This document shows positions 8,536-19,317 of a stretch of DNA of 64,000 nucleotides, one piece after another. The DNA comes from Clostridium ljungdahlii DSM 13528 (GTDB lineage Bacteria; Bacillota; Clostridia; Clostridiales; Clostridiaceae), in the NCBI RefSeq assembly GCF_000143685.1, contig NC_014328.1, positions 310,001-374,000 on the forward strand, in the 5' to 3' direction. Below the pieces are notes generated by a model, which did no database searches, was not told where the DNA came from, and worked only from the letters and a program-made list of their open reading frames with translations. Position 1 is the first letter of the stretch. Each line of letters begins with the position of its first letter. The translations under genes were made by a program, and so were the position numbers.

Positions 8536-11358
8536 ATGAAAGATAGCATAGTAATAAAAGGTGCTAAAGTTCACAATTTAAAAAATATAAGTTTGACTAT
8601 ACCAAGAGATAAGCTAATAGTTTTTACTGGGCTTTCAGGTTCGGGAAAATCTTCACTAGCATTTGATACTCTTTATGCAGAAGGTCAGAGAAGATACGTT
8701 GAATCATTATCTGCATATGCAAGACAATTCTTGGGCCAGATGGATAAACCAGATGTAGAATACATTGAAGGCTTATCACCTGCTATATCTATAGATCAGA
8801 AAACTACAAGTAGAAATCCACGTTCTACAGTAGGAACAGTTACAGAAATATATGATTATTTGAGGTTATTGTATGCACGTATAGGAGTGCCCCATTGTCC
8901 AAAGTGCGGCAAGGAAATAACCCAGCAGACAGTGGATCAAATGGTAGATAAAATTATGGAAATGCCAGAGAGAACTAAGATACAGATACTTTCACCTGTA
9001 ATAAAGGGAAAAAAAGGAGAACACATAAAGGTACTGGAAAGCATAGTTAAAAATGGGTTTGTAAGAGCTAGAATTGATGGAGAAATAGTAGATCTTCAAG
9101 ATGAAGAGATAAAATTAGAGAAAAATAAAAAGCATACTATTGAAATAGTAGTAGATAGGTTGATAATTAAAAGTGAAATAAGGAGCAGACTTGCGGATTC
9201 TATAGAAACCTCCTTAAAATTGTCCGATGGGATACTTATTGTAAATATATTGGGTGGAGAGGACATACTTTTCAGTGAGAAATTTGCATGTCCGGAATGT
9301 GGTATAAGTATAGGAGAGATTACTCCTAGAACTTTTTCTTTTAATTCACCTTTTGGAAAATGTGATACTTGTGATGGGCTTGGTACCTTGCTTGAGATAG
9401 ATGAGAATCTAGTAATACCTGATAGAAAAAAGAGTATATTAGAAGGTGCTATTACAGCCTGGGGAGAAGGAAGTTTAAAGGAAGGTTCCTGGACTTTTAG
9501 TATACTGAAGGCTCTTTCGAGTACGTTTAAATTTAAATTGGATACACCTATAGAAAAATTAGATCCTAAAGTAGTAGACATATTACTTTATGGATTAAGA
9601 GGCGGAAAAATAAGAGTTAAATACAGAAAAGAAAACAGAATGATGGAATTTAATCATTCTTATGAAGGAATAGTCAATACTTTGAAGAGAAGGTATATGG
9701 AGACAAATTCCGACTATATAAAAAAAGAAATAGAAAATTATATGAGTGATAATCCATGTCCAAAATGTAAGGGCGCCAGATTAAAACCTGAAGTATTAGC
9801 AATTACAGTAGGAGAAAAAAACATATTTGAGCTGTGTAACATGTCTATAAAAGATGAATTGAAATTTTTTAAGGAGATACAGCTTTCGGAAAAAGATAAG
9901 ATTATAAGTGACCAAGTATTGAAAGAAATAAGTGGTAGGTTGCAATTTTTAATAGATGTAGGATTGGACTATTTGACATTGTCCAGAACTGCCGGAACTT
10001 TATCCGGAGGAGAGTCCCAAAGAATAAGACTTGCAACTCAAATAGGTTCAAGTTTGGTTGGAGTGCTTTATATATTGGATGAGCCAAGTATAGGGCTTCA
10101 CCAAAGAGATAATGACAGACTTATATCTACTTTGAAGCATTTAAGAGATATTGGAAATACATTGATAGTAGTAGAACATGATGAGGATACAATGAGACAG
10201 TCGGATTTTATAGTAGATATAGGACCAGGAGCAGGAGAACATGGCGGAGAAGTAGTAGCTGCAGGGCCTATTTCGGATATTATAAAATGTGATAGATCAA
10301 TAACAGGACAGTATTTAAGCGGAAAGAAAAAAATAGAAATACCTGAACATAGAAGGGAATGTAGCGGAAAATATATAAAAGTAATAGGTGCTTCAGAGAA
10401 TAATTTGAAAAATATAGATGTTTCTTTTCCCTTAGGAATATTTACTTGTGTTACCGGTGTATCTGGATCTGGAAAAAGTACTTTAGTAAATGAAATATTA
10501 TACAAAGCACTACATAAGGAATTAAACAATTCAAAAGATAGGCCGGGACATTATAAAAATATTTTGGGAACAGAAAATGTAGATAAAATTATAAATATAG
10601 ACCAAAGTCCTATAGGAAGGACTCCAAGATCCAATCCTGCAACTTATACAGGAGTATTTGATATAATAAGGGAAGTGTTTGCAAGTACTTCTGAATCCAA
10701 GATGAGAGGATATAAACCTGGACGATTCAGCTTTAATGTAAAAGGAGGAAGATGCGAGGCTTGCAGCGGAGATGGAATAATAAAAATAGAAATGCAATTT
10801 TTATCAGACGTATACGTGCCTTGTGAAGTTTGTAAGGGAAAAAGATATAATAGAGAAACACTTCAAGTAAAGTATAAAAATAGAAATATTGATGATGTAT
10901 TAAATATGACTGTAGAAGAAGCATTAAAATTCTTTGAAAATATACCAAGAATAAAAAATAAGCTGCAAACTCTTATGGATGTAGGGCTAGGATATATCAA
11001 ATTAGGTCAACCTTCCACACAATTGTCTGGTGGAGAGGCACAGAGAATAAAGCTTGCCCATGAATTATCTAAAAGAAGTACTGGGAAGACAATGTATATA
11101 CTTGATGAACCTACTACAGGACTTCACATAGATGATGTAAGTAAACTTATAAATATACTTCAGAGAATTGTAGATGTAGGTAATACAATTGTGGTTATAG
11201 AACATAACTTAGATGTTATAAAGTGTGCGGATTATATCATTGATCTTGGACCTGAAGGTGGAGAAAAGGGAGGAAACATTCTCTGCATGGGTACTCCAGA
11301 ACAAATATCTGAAAATAAGGGTTCTTACACAGGACAATACTTAAAAAAGATGTTATAA
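8536..11358 (+). CDS. uvrA: Excinuclease ABC subunit A
   Basis: UvrA is the dimeric ABC-type ATPase that finds DNA lesions and loads UvrB. Two ATPase modules are visible: Walker A GLSGSGKS at residues 32-39 and GVSGSGKS near 641. Signature motifs LSGGESQR and LSGGEAQR are also present. Zinc-binding CxxC pairs occur near CPKCGK, CPECG/CDTCDG and CEACSG/CEVCKG. Length 940 is standard. The RBS AAGGAG precedes the ATG. A strong terminator follows, closing the uvrBA unit. Confidence 0.97.
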   Translation: MKDSIVIKGAKVHNLKNISLTIPRDKLIVFTGLSGSGKSSLAFDTLYAEGQRRYVESLSAYARQFLGQMDKPDVEYIEGLSPAISIDQKTTSRNPRSTVGTVTEIYDYLRLLYARIGVPHCPKCGKEITQQTVDQMVDKIMEMPERTKIQILSPVIKGKKGEHIKVLESIVKNGFVRARIDGEIVDLQDEEIKLEKNKKHTIEIVVDRLIIKSEIRSRLADSIETSLKLSDGILIVNILGGEDILFSEKFACPECGISIGEITPRTFSFNSPFGKCDTCDGLGTLLEIDENLVIPDRKKSILEGAITAWGEGSLKEGSWTFSILKALSSTFKFKLDTPIEKLDPKVVDILLYGLRGGKIRVKYRKENRMMEFNHSYEGIVNTLKRRYMETNSDYIKKEIENYMSDNPCPKCKGARLKPEVLAITVGEKNIFELCNMSIKDELKFFKEIQLSEKDKIISDQVLKEISGRLQFLIDVGLDYLTLSRTAGTLSGGESQRIRLATQIGSSLVGVLYILDEPSIGLHQRDNDRLISTLKHLRDIGNTLIVVEHDEDTMRQSDFIVDIGPGAGEHGGEVVAAGPISDIIKCDRSITGQYLSGKKKIEIPEHRRECSGKYIKVIGASENNLKNIDVSFPLGIFTCVTGVSGSGKSTLVNEILYKALHKELNNSKDRPGHYKNILGTENVDKIINIDQSPIGRTPRSNPATYTGVFDIIREVFASTSESKMRGYKPGRFSFNVKGGRCEACSGDGIIKIEMQFLSDVYVPCEVCKGKRYNRETLQVKYKNRNIDDVLNMTVEEALKFFENIPRIKNKLQTLMDVGLGYIKLGQPSTQLSGGEAQRIKLAHELSKRSTGKTMYILDEPTTGLHIDDVSKLINILQRIVDVGNTIVVIEHNLDVIKCADYIIDLGPEGGEKGGNILCMGTPEQISENKGSYTGQYLKKML

Positions 11359-11365
11359 TTTACAT

Positions 11366-11404
11366 AAAGACTAGCATAAGCACACCTATAATGCTAGTCT
11401 TTCC
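11366..11404 (+). terminator. Terminator after uvrA
   Basis: A perfect 12-bp stem (11366-11377 with 11391-11402) encloses a 13-base loop. The T-run is partly inside the stem, with TTT then CC. Confidence 0.8.
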
Positions 11405-11427
11405 ATGTATTAAGGGAGGATATTTAA

Positions 11428-11868
11428 ATGGATCTTAGTAAATTGAGTATAGTTTTTAAAATTGTTATCATAGGTATAGTATATATTATAATATTTTGGG
11501 CACTGAGAATAATGTACAAGGATGTTAAAAATGGAAGCAAGAGAGGTAGAAATGTCAATAGGAAATCCTTTGGACTTGAAGTAGTTAATCCAGGTGAAAA
11601 TGCGAATCTTAGAAAAGGTGCTGTGATTCCAGTGCGAAGGGAAATAACCATAGGAAGAAAAGGCGATAATCAACTTATGCTAGAGGATCCATATACCTCA
11701 GGACATCATGCAAGAATTTATATAAAAAATGGGAAAGAGTGTATATTAGAGGACATGGGAAGTACTAATGGTACTCTTTTAAATGGTAAAAAGTTAAGGG
11801 GCAAGCACTATTTGGCTTCTGGTGATGAAATTAAAATTGGAAATACATCCTTTAAAGTTATAGGGTGA
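11428..11868 (+). CDS. Membrane-anchored FHA-domain protein
   Basis: A single N-terminal membrane segment (residues about 8-30) and a basic linker lead to a forkhead-associated domain. FHA motifs are ITIGRKGDNQLML, the SGHHARI core and DMGSTNGTLLNGKKL. FHA domains bind phosphothreonine peptides, so the protein probably recruits a phosphorylated partner at the membrane. It directly precedes an FtsW/RodA protein and a class B PBP, which suggests a cell-wall role like that of FhaB in actinobacteria. No Ser/Thr kinase gene is in this window. RBS GGGAGGA precedes the ATG. Confidence 0.85.
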   Translation: MDLSKLSIVFKIVIIGIVYIIIFWALRIMYKDVKNGSKRGRNVNRKSFGLEVVNPGENANLRKGAVIPVRREITIGRKGDNQLMLEDPYTSGHHARIYIKNGKECILEDMGSTNGTLLNGKKLRGKHYLASGDEIKIGNTSFKVIG

Positions 11869-11920
11869 TTAAATATAAGCAGTTTTTAAAAACTATCATA
11901 AATAAGTGGGTGGTGGAATA

Positions 11921-13123
11921 TTGGATACTACTAGAGATGAAAAAAAGTTATTAAGATATACATATTTGTTGTGTTTTGTGTGTTTCCTTAATTTAGCAAT
12001 TATAAAGCAGCCTTTTGATAAAGGTGCTATGATAATGGCACTAGTAACTTGTCTTCTTATAGGATATTCTTACTTTGTAATAAGAAAATTTTTCTCTGAC
12101 GGAGATAAATATATATTTATTTTTTCCAGTATACTGTCAGTTATAGGTATGGTAATGATATATAGAATAGATACTGCAGCCTCTATTAAACAAATAATTT
12201 GGTTTGCAGTCGGAGTTACTGGATTTATACTCATTGTTGTATTAATGCCGGATACTAGCGGATTCAGCAAGTATAAATATATATATTTGGTAGTTACATT
12301 AATATTTATGGCAATGGGTACTTTTTCAGGTACTGAAATCAATGGTTCAAAAAACTGGGTTAGTCTAGGTGGAATTCAGTTTCAGCCATCGGAATTTGGA
12401 AAACTATTTTTGGTAGCCTATCTGGCGGCGGAATTAAAGGATTATAAAAATTTTAAAAATTTAATAATACCTTGTGCAGTAGTAATGCTATCCTTAGTGT
12501 TTATGGTAATTCAAAGGGACCTTGGATCTGCTCTTATATTTTTTGGGATATCTGTAACCATGCTGTATATAGCTACTTCTAAATTTAGGTATGTAGCTAT
12601 ATGTTTTCTCCTTTCAGCTGCAGGGTCAATAGTAAGTTATAGGTTGTTTAATCATGTTAGAATAAGGGTTATGATATGGAAAAATCCTTGGCCTTATGCT
12701 AATAATCAGAGTTATCAAATTGTTCAATCTATGTTTTCTATAGCATCTGGGGGACTTACTGGAACGGGGCTTGGACTAGGACATCCGGAATACGTCCCTA
12801 TTAATACTACAGATTTTATATTTGCGGTGTTGTGTGAAGAACTTGGGATACTTATAGGATTTGCTATAATAATATTATACTTTTTATTGTTTTACAGATG
12901 TATGAGAGCTGCTGTCTATGGGAATGATAAATTTTCAAGGCTTTTGGCAGTAGGTTATAGTGCAATGATTGCATCTCAGGTTTTAGTTATAGTTGGTGGT
13001 GTTATGAATGCTATCCCACTTACAGGTATAACATTACCTCTTGTAAGTAGGGGGGGAAGTTCTATGCTAATAACGTTTTTTTCGCTGGGTATAATTCAGA
13101 AGATATCAGAAGAGGGTAGGTAG
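11921..13123 (+). CDS. FtsW/RodA/SpoVE family peptidoglycan polymerase
   Basis: This is a SEDS-family integral membrane glycosyltransferase that polymerises lipid II together with a class B PBP. About ten hydrophobic segments are visible. The conserved GSKNWVSLGGIQFQPSEFGKL and the C-terminal GITLPLVSRGGSSML mark the family. I chose TTG 11921 because GGTGGTGG (11909-11916) sits just before it. An in-frame GTG at 11906 lacks an RBS. The PBP gene begins 4 bases after the stop, so this is probably its cognate SEDS partner. Whether it serves division, elongation or sporulation cannot be settled here. Confidence 0.9.
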   Translation: MDTTRDEKKLLRYTYLLCFVCFLNLAIIKQPFDKGAMIMALVTCLLIGYSYFVIRKFFSDGDKYIFIFSSILSVIGMVMIYRIDTAASIKQIIWFAVGVTGFILIVVLMPDTSGFSKYKYIYLVVTLIFMAMGTFSGTEINGSKNWVSLGGIQFQPSEFGKLFLVAYLAAELKDYKNFKNLIIPCAVVMLSLVFMVIQRDLGSALIFFGISVTMLYIATSKFRYVAICFLLSAAGSIVSYRLFNHVRIRVMIWKNPWPYANNQSYQIVQSMFSIASGGLTGTGLGLGHPEYVPINTTDFIFAVLCEELGILIGFAIIILYFLLFYRCMRAAVYGNDKFSRLLAVGYSAMIASQVLVIVGGVMNAIPLTGITLPLVSRGGSSMLITFFSLGIIQKISEEGR

Positions 13124-13127
13124 CATT

Positions 13128-14555
13128 ATGAATAACATAGTGAACAATATAAAGAAAGTGATGATGGTCTTCTTAATATGTTTTATAGCACTTATTTCTT
13201 ATATGACTTATTTTGAAATGATAGTGGGACCTAAGATAGAGAATAGTCCTTATAATAGAAGGTTATGGATAAAAAGAAATGAGGTGCTTAGAGGAACCAT
13301 ATATGATAGAAATGGTAATGCACTTACTAAGAGCGATCCTATAAATTCTGAAACTCAGAAAAGGGAATACACAGGGGGGGCAATGTTTGCCCATGTACTT
13401 GGTTATGTGGATCAAAAATATGGAATTACAGGACTTGAGAAAAAATATGATGAACAGTTAATGTCCAGTAATATTCAGGATAGTATAAAGAGCCTTATTC
13501 AAAATAAGGGGAAATCCCAAAAGAAAGTGGGAAATAGTTTAAAAACAACTTTGGATTTGGAAACTCAAAAAATGGCTTATGACCTGCTTGATGGAAATAA
13601 GGGGGCAGTTGTGGCGTTAAACCCAAAGACTGGTGAAGTAATAGCACTTGTTTCAAGACCTTCTTTTGATCCGAATGACCTTGCAAATACATGGCAGCAG
13701 TTAAATCAGGATAAAACTAAACCTCTTTTAAATAGAGCTACGGCAGGGCTTTATCCACCTGGATCTACTTTTAAAACTGTAACTGCTGTAAGTGGATTAG
13801 AAAATATATCAGGAATTCAAAATAGATATTTTCAGGATAATGGTGAACTTCCTTTAGGTGGAGGATATTCTCTGCACAATTTTGAAGGAGAGGTTCTTGG
13901 AAGTATTAATTTTAAACAAGCATATACTCATTCTAGCAACGCTTATTTTGGATCACTTGGAATTGAGCTCGGAAATGACAGGTTAAAACAAACTGCTGAA
14001 AAGTTCTTCTTTAATAAGGAAATACCTACAGATGGAATACCTGTAGAACCTAGTAAATTTCCAATGTTAAAATCCTATGAAAAGGGAAGTATAGCTCAGA
14101 GTGCTATAGGGCAGAGCAGCGATTTGGCAAGTCCACTTCAAATGGCAGTAGTTACAAGCACTATAGCTAATGGTGGTGTTATGATGAAGCCTCATTTGGT
14201 AAGCGATGTGCTTACAAGTACGGGTGAAGAAGTAAAGAGCATACAAGCAGAACAAGTAGGCCAAATAATTTCTTCAAATACAGCAAATACTATGAAAGAT
14301 CTTATGAGATCTGTTGTAGAATCTGGAACAGGAACTAATGCTTCTGTGGAAGGTGTAGAAGTAGCAGGAAAGACTGGAACAGCAGATAATCAGACAGAAG
14401 GACCTGGTTCACCACCTCATTCCTGGTTTATAGGTTTTGCACCTTATGATGATCCACAGATAGCTGTGGCGGTAATTGTAGAAAATGGAGGACAGGGAGG
14501 AAAGTTAGCGGCTTCTATAGCTTCGCAAGTTATAAGAACAGCATTACGAAAATAA
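13128..14555 (+). CDS. Class B penicillin-binding protein (PbpA/FtsI type transpeptidase)
   Basis: This cell-wall transpeptidase has an N-terminal membrane anchor (residues about 10-30) and the three active-site motifs: STFK (catalytic Ser) near residue 213, SSN near residue 268 and KTGT near residue 417. At 475 residues it is short for a class B PBP and resembles mycobacterial PbpA in size. The gene follows the SEDS protein by 4 bases, so the pair should work as a polymerase-crosslinker unit. A weak A/T hairpin around CCCCGGG (14568-14585) lies downstream. Confidence 0.92.
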   Translation: MNNIVNNIKKVMMVFLICFIALISYMTYFEMIVGPKIENSPYNRRLWIKRNEVLRGTIYDRNGNALTKSDPINSETQKREYTGGAMFAHVLGYVDQKYGITGLEKKYDEQLMSSNIQDSIKSLIQNKGKSQKKVGNSLKTTLDLETQKMAYDLLDGNKGAVVALNPKTGEVIALVSRPSFDPNDLANTWQQLNQDKTKPLLNRATAGLYPPGSTFKTVTAVSGLENISGIQNRYFQDNGELPLGGGYSLHNFEGEVLGSINFKQAYTHSSNAYFGSLGIELGNDRLKQTAEKFFFNKEIPTDGIPVEPSKFPMLKSYEKGSIAQSAIGQSSDLASPLQMAVVTSTIANGGVMMKPHLVSDVLTSTGEEVKSIQAEQVGQIISSNTANTMKDLMRSVVESGTGTNASVEGVEVAGKTGTADNQTEGPGSPPHSWFIGFAPYDDPQIAVAVIVENGGQGGKLAASIASQVIRTALRK

Positions 14556-14697
14556 TTGAAATTTTAAAATTCCCCGGGAAATTTTGTTGTAAAAAGTAAA
14601 TTTGTTGTAAATTTAATGTTATAATATAGGCAATAAGCGGATTATCGAATTATATGCAAAAATATTTAACATTATGACAGGATAAAAAGGAGAAAAT

Positions 14698-15306
14698 ATG
14701 AAGGGGAAAACTCATGCGGAAATGGGAATAGTTACTTTTTTGTCCGTTTACAACGTACTTCCGGGGAAATTTAATTATATAGGCCTTTTAATAGTGGCAT
14801 TTTCATCAATACTTCCAGATGTGGATCACCCTAAAAGTATAATAAACAAATATATACTTCCATTTAGAAATAAGACAAGTAAGATTATGGTGTATAGCTC
14901 TTTAGGGATAGGACTACTTTGGTACGATTATCTTTATACTAATGCACCTATTATTAAAGCTATTGGCATATCGTTTATAATAATAGCTGTGTCTTCTCAT
15001 AGAAATGGATTGACTCACAGCTTGATGGGTATGATATTGTTTTCTTTTATTATAGGATATTTAGGAAACATGTATAATGTACACTATCTGGTGTACTATT
15101 TTATGATAGGATATGGAATGCATCTCCTTTGTGATATGGTTACCAATAGAGGGGTACCCCTTTTTTACCCTTTTAAGAATAAAAAATTTAAACTGCCGTT
15201 AACTTATAATACTAATTCTAAAATTGGTTGTGTAATAGAGGATTTTTTAATGATATTTGGACTTTTATTTACAATATACAAGCTTCCAATCATATTTTGT
15301 AAGTAG
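14698..15306 (+). CDS. Membrane-bound metal-dependent hydrolase, YdjM/DUF457 family
   Basis: The 202-residue protein has about four hydrophobic segments and the family motifs GKTHAEMG near the N-terminus, LPDVDHPKS near residue 40 and SSHRNGLTHSLMG near residue 99. The His and Asp residues are the likely metal ligands. E. coli YdjM is a LexA-regulated member, and its substrate is not established. The RBS AAAGGAG precedes the ATG and uvrC follows closely, which may hint at a DNA-damage link, but no LexA box was recognised. Confidence 0.8.
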   Translation: MKGKTHAEMGIVTFLSVYNVLPGKFNYIGLLIVAFSSILPDVDHPKSIINKYILPFRNKTSKIMVYSSLGIGLLWYDYLYTNAPIIKAIGISFIIIAVSSHRNGLTHSLMGMILFSFIIGYLGNMYNVHYLVYYFMIGYGMHLLCDMVTNRGVPLFYPFKNKKFKLPLTYNTNSKIGCVIEDFLMIFGLLFTIYKLPIIFCK

Positions 15307-15323
15307 TTTTAGGAGTGGATGTA

Positions 15324-17192
15324 GTGTTTGATTTTGAATATCAGTTAAAGGTATTACCGGATAAACCAGGAGTATATTTAATGAAAAACTCTTTAGGTGA
15401 GGTAATATATGTTGGAAAGGCAAAAATTTTAAAGAATAGAGTTAGGCAGTACTTTCAAAATTCTAAGAATCATTCTGAAAAGGTAAAGGCTATGGTGAAG
15501 CATATTGCTGAGTTTGAATATATAGTTACAGATTCAGAAATGGAAGCTCTTATTTTAGAATGTAATTTAATTAAAAAATATAGACCTAGGTATAATATAC
15601 TTTTAAAGGATGACAAAGGATATCCTCTCATAAAAATAACAGTAAATGAGGATTTCCCAAGAATAATATCCGCTAGAAATATGGTAAAGGATGGCTGTAA
15701 ATATTTTGGACCTTATATTAGTCCTTCTGCTGTATATGAAACTATGGAAATTATAAAAAAGATATTTCCAATTAGAACTTGCAGACTATCAATAAAAGAA
15801 GGAGAAATGAAGGGAAGGCCTTGTTTAAACTACTATATAGGGTTGTGTAAGGCTCCTTGTACTGGATATATTACTAAAGAGGAATACGGAAAAATCGTGA
15901 GTGGAGTTATGGATTTCTTATCAGGAAAAAATAGAGACATAAGTAAAAAGCTTAAAGAAGATATGGAAATTGCCTCAGAAAAACTCGAATTTGAAAAAGC
16001 TGCAGAGCTGAGAGATAAAATCCTAGCAGTGCAAAAGATAATTGAAAAACAAAAGATAACCACTGGAGGATTTGAAGATGAAGATTTTATAAATATGTAT
16101 TCAGATAATGTGGACAGCTGTGTTCAAGTATTTTTCTCTAGATCCGGAAAAATAATAGGAAGAGAGCATTTTATTTTAGAAAATACTCAGGATTTGCCTA
16201 AGGGTGAAATAGTATCAAATTTTATAGAGGGGTTTTATGGGGGAACTGCATATATAGCAAAAACAATATATGTGCCTGAAGCTGATGAAATTGAACTTCT
16301 CCAGAATTGGCTTAGTATGAAAAAAGATGCTCGGGTATATATTAAAATACCTCAAAAAGGAGAAAAAAGGGCTACTTTAAATATGGTGGAGGAAAATGCT
16401 AAGACAACTTTGAAAAATTTTAAATTGAAATTAATTCAAGATAAAAAGATGTACAATACTGCTCTTGAAGAACTTACAGAAGCATTAGACATGGAAGATA
16501 TACCCCACAGAATAGAAGCGTATGATATATCTAATATTCAGGGCGTGGATTCAGTAGGTACTATGGTAGTGTTTGAAAATGGAAGAGCTAAAAACAGTGA
16601 TTATAGAAGATTCAAAATAAATTCCGTAAAAGGAGCCAATGATTACGATAGTATGAGGGAAATACTGACTAGAAGATTTAAGCATGGCTTTGATGAAATA
16701 GAAAGAATAAAGAAAAGAAATTTAAAGTTTAGTGCAGGAAAGTTTTGTGCCTTCCCAGATTTAATTCTTATGGATGGTGGAAAGGGTCAGGTAAATGCGG
16801 CCTTGGAGGTGTTAAAAAAATTTAATATAGACATACCTGTGTGTGGAATGGTAAAAGATGATAGACATAGGACTAGGGGACTTATATATAAAAATGAAGA
16901 AGTTTTGATATCTCCGCATTCTAATGTAATTAAACTCATTGCTAGAATACAGGACGAAGTTCATAGGTTTGCAATAACCTATCATAGGAGTTTGAGAAAT
17001 AAAAGAGTACTTCATTCTGTATTAGAAGACATACCTAATGTAGGTAACAAGAGAAGAAAAGAATTGTTAAAAAAATTTGAGAGTATAGAGAATATAAAAA
17101 AAGCTACCATGAATGAACTTATGGATACGCCTTCAATAGATAGACGTACGGCGGAAAGCATAATTTCATACTTTAAAAAAAATGAAAATTAA
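15324..17192 (+). CDS. uvrC: Excinuclease ABC subunit C
   Basis: UvrC makes both incisions around the lesion bound by UvrB. The N-terminal GIY-YIG nuclease domain (PGVYLMKN then VIYVGKAK) starts near residue 14. It is followed by the cysteine cluster (RPCLNYYIGLCKAPC), a UVR domain (LEFEKAAELRDKIL), an RNase H-like nuclease domain (EAYDISNIQG) and C-terminal helix-hairpin-helix motifs. The start is GTG 15324, eight bases after AGGAG (15311-15315). The GTG at 15315 overlaps that RBS. The gene is separate from uvrBA but in the same region. Confidence 0.95.
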   Translation: MFDFEYQLKVLPDKPGVYLMKNSLGEVIYVGKAKILKNRVRQYFQNSKNHSEKVKAMVKHIAEFEYIVTDSEMEALILECNLIKKYRPRYNILLKDDKGYPLIKITVNEDFPRIISARNMVKDGCKYFGPYISPSAVYETMEIIKKIFPIRTCRLSIKEGEMKGRPCLNYYIGLCKAPCTGYITKEEYGKIVSGVMDFLSGKNRDISKKLKEDMEIASEKLEFEKAAELRDKILAVQKIIEKQKITTGGFEDEDFINMYSDNVDSCVQVFFSRSGKIIGREHFILENTQDLPKGEIVSNFIEGFYGGTAYIAKTIYVPEADEIELLQNWLSMKKDARVYIKIPQKGEKRATLNMVEENAKTTLKNFKLKLIQDKKMYNTALEELTEALDMEDIPHRIEAYDISNIQGVDSVGTMVVFENGRAKNSDYRRFKINSVKGANDYDSMREILTRRFKHGFDEIERIKKRNLKFSAGKFCAFPDLILMDGGKGQVNAALEVLKKFNIDIPVCGMVKDDRHRTRGLIYKNEEVLISPHSNVIKLIARIQDEVHRFAITYHRSLRNKRVLHSVLEDIPNVGNKRRKELLKKFESIENIKKATMNELMDTPSIDRRTAESIISYFKKNEN

Positions 17193-17193
17193 A

Positions 17194-17270
17194 TATAGGA
17201 TTTCTAAGCATTAGATGGAGTTAAAACTTCATCTAATGTCAATAACTCTGTTTATAAATCCTATATTTTT
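17194..17270 (+). terminator. Two-tier hairpin terminator after uvrC
   Basis: An inner stem CATTAGATG (17209-17217) pairs with CATCTAATG (17230-17238). An outer stem pairs TATAGGATTT (17194-17203) with AAATCCTATA (17256-17265), followed by TTTTT. The nested arrangement is longer than a usual intrinsic terminator. Confidence 0.8.
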
Positions 17271-17296
17271 AACTTTATTTTGGGAAAAAATTTAGT

Positions 17297-17325
17297 TTGA
17301 TAGATAAAAGAAAATATGATACAAT
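17297..17325 (+). promoter_or_regulatory. Candidate promoter for murB
   Basis: TTGATA (17297-17302) and TACAAT (17320-17325) are separated by exactly 17 bases, 72 bases before the murB start and after the uvrC terminator. Confidence 0.65.
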
Positions 17326-17396
17326 TTGTAATTGCATTGTATATTATAATTACATAGTGTAACGCTTAATTTTAATTTTCAAGGAGAATATTTATA

Positions 17397-18311
17397 ATGA
17401 ATAAGTTTAAAGATTTTGCTACAAATTTAGAGAAAATATTAGATAAAGAAGACATAAAAATAGACGAACCTATGAAGGAACATACTTCTTTTAGAGTAGG
17501 AGGTCCTGTAGATATATTAGTTACTCCTAAAAAATTTCAGGAAGTAGTAGATGTTATAACGTTATGTAAAGAACATAATATACCTTATTATATAATGGGA
17601 AATGGTTCTAATTTACTTGTTAAAGATGGCGGAATAAGAGGCATAATGATTAAACTTATAAAACTAAATGAAGTTAAAGTTGAGGACAATAAGATTATTA
17701 CAGAAAGCGGTGTATCGCTAAAGGATATTTCAACTACTGCCCTTAATAACAAGCTATCAGGTTTTGAATTTGCCTGTGGCATACCTGGAAGCGTAGGTGG
17801 GGCAGTTACAATGAATGCAGGTGCTTATAATGGCGAAATTTCACATGTTGTAGAAAGTGCAAAAGTCATAGATAATGAAGGAAAAATCAAAGTATTAGAT
17901 AGAAAACAATTAGAGTTAGAATATAGAAGCAGTTCCATTTTGAAATACAAATATACTGTCCTAGAAGTAACCTTTAATTTGGAGCATGGGGATTATGAGA
18001 AGATAAAAAACCGTGTAGAAGATTTGAATAGAAGGAGAAATGAAAAACAACCTCTAGAATATCCATCTGCAGGAAGTACCTTTAAAAGACCAGAAGGGTA
18101 TTTTGCTGCAAAACTTATAGAAGACAGTGGATTAAAGGGAAAGAGTGTAGGTGGCGCCCAAGTATCTGAAAAGCATTCAGGATTTATAATAAATAAGGGA
18201 AGTGCAACAGCAAAAGATATCTTAGATTTAATAGCTATTGTACAGCATAAAGTTAAGGAAAAATTTAATGTAGACTTGTATACTGAAGTTAGAGTTATAG
18301 GGGAAGAGTAG
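17397..18311 (+). CDS. murB: UDP-N-acetylenolpyruvoylglucosamine reductase
   Basis: MurB reduces UDP-GlcNAc-enolpyruvate to UDP-MurNAc in cytoplasmic peptidoglycan precursor synthesis, using FAD and NADPH. Visible features are [12 protein letters not shown] near residue 27, the FAD-binding segment [11 protein letters not shown] near residue 62, the [23 protein letters not shown] block near residue 125, and the catalytic Ser in the [11 protein letters not shown] motif. Length 304 fits the short type. The RBS AAGGAGA precedes the ATG. It has its own promoter and terminator. Confidence 0.96.
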   Translation: MNKFKDFATNLEKILDKEDIKIDEPMKEHTSFRVGGPVDILVTPKKFQEVVDVITLCKEHNIPYYIMGNGSNLLVKDGGIRGIMIKLIKLNEVKVEDNKIITESGVSLKDISTTALNNKLSGFEFACGIPGSVGGAVTMNAGAYNGEISHVVESAKVIDNEGKIKVLDRKQLELEYRSSSILKYKYTVLEVTFNLEHGDYEKIKNRVEDLNRRRNEKQPLEYPSAGSTFKRPEGYFAAKLIEDSGLKGKSVGGAQVSEKHSGFIINKGSATAKDILDLIAIVQHKVKEKFNVDLYTEVRVIGEE

Positions 18312-18316
18312 AGAGC

Positions 18317-18355
18317 GGAGAATTGGTGCTGTGTATTGCACTGGTTCCCCTTTTT
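18317..18355 (+). terminator. Terminator after murB
   Basis: Arms 18317-18329 and 18338-18350 pair over 13 positions with three G-T wobbles and one mismatch, followed by TTTTT. Confidence 0.75.
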
Positions 18356-18432
18356 AGGTTGTATTTATTGTTGTAGTTTGTTGTGATATAATTAGAAAAA
18401 GTAAAAATATTTTTAAATGGAGGGATGTGACT

Positions 18433-19317
18433 ATGAGATTTGTTATAGTGACAGGATTATCTGGAGCGGGAAAAACTCAGGCTATAAGAAGTTTAGAAGA
18501 TTTAGGGTACTTTTGTGTAGATAATCTTCCTCCTACACTAATACCGAAATTTGCGGAAGCATGCTATAAAACTGATGGGAAAATAGATAAAATAGCCCTA
18601 GTAATAGATATAAGAGGAGGTCAATTTTTTAATGACATATTTGAAAGCTTGAATTATCTAAAGGAGCAGGGTTATAAATATGAAATATTGTTTTTAGATG
18701 CTTCAGAGGAAGTACTTATTAAAAGATTCAAAGAATCCAGGAGAAAACATCCTCTAGCACCTGACGGAAGAATTTTAAATGGTATAATTATGGAAAGAAA
18801 CAAACTTAGAGAATTGAAAGACAGGGCAGACAACATAATAGATACATCTAATTTAGTAACTAGGGAACTTAGAGAAGAGATAACTAAGATATATTCAGAA
18901 GAAGGACAGATGGAAACAGAGCTTATGATTACCGTACTTTCTTTTGGATTTAAATATGGCATACCTGTTGATTCAGATCTAGTATTTGATGTGAGATTTT
19001 TACCAAATCCTTTCTATATACCTGAGTTAAAAGAATATTCAGGTAAGGATACCTCTGTAATGAAATATATAATGAGTTTTAAGGAGACTAATGAATTTAT
19101 AAATAAACTGGAAAGTATGTTAGAATTTTTAATTCCAAATTATCTAAAAGAAGGAAAGAGACAACTGATTATCTCCATAGGATGTACTGGGGGAAGGCAT
19201 CGTTCTGTATTTATTGCAAATGCCATTTATAATAGACTAAAAAACAATGGGCATAAGGTTAATATTGATCATAGAGATATAGAAGAAGATGTTAATAAAG
19301 GTGGTAAAAAATTATGA
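18433..19317 (+). CDS. rapZ: RNase adapter / nucleotide-binding protein RapZ (YvcJ)
   Basis: This P-loop protein has Walker A GLSGAGKT at residues 8-15 and the C-terminal GCTGGRHRS motif near residue 254, which binds amino-sugar metabolites in E. coli RapZ. In E. coli it controls GlcN6P synthase mRNA. In Firmicutes (YvcJ) the role is less clear. The start is ATG 18433, 8 bases after GGAGGG. A GTG at 18427 is also in frame. The stop overlaps the yvcK start (ATGA), and the rapZ-yvcK-whiA order is conserved in Firmicutes. Confidence 0.94.
   Translation: MRFVIVTGLSGAGKTQAIRSLEDLGYFCVDNLPPTLIPKFAEACYKTDGKIDKIALVIDIRGGQFFNDIFESLNYLKEQGYKYEILFLDASEEVLIKRFKESRRKHPLAPDGRILNGIIMERNKLRELKDRADNIIDTSNLVTRELREEITKIYSEEGQMETELMITVLSFGFKYGIPVDSDLVFDVRFLPNPFYIPELKEYSGKDTSVMKYIMSFKETNEFINKLESMLEFLIPNYLKEGKRQLIISIGCTGGRHRSVFIANAIYNRLKNNGHKVNIDHRDIEEDVNKGGKKL

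Noticed and set aside
9096..9581. Minus-strand open frame of 161 codons inside uvrA
   Set aside because: uvrA is intact and conserved through this stretch. The antisense frame has no supporting signals.
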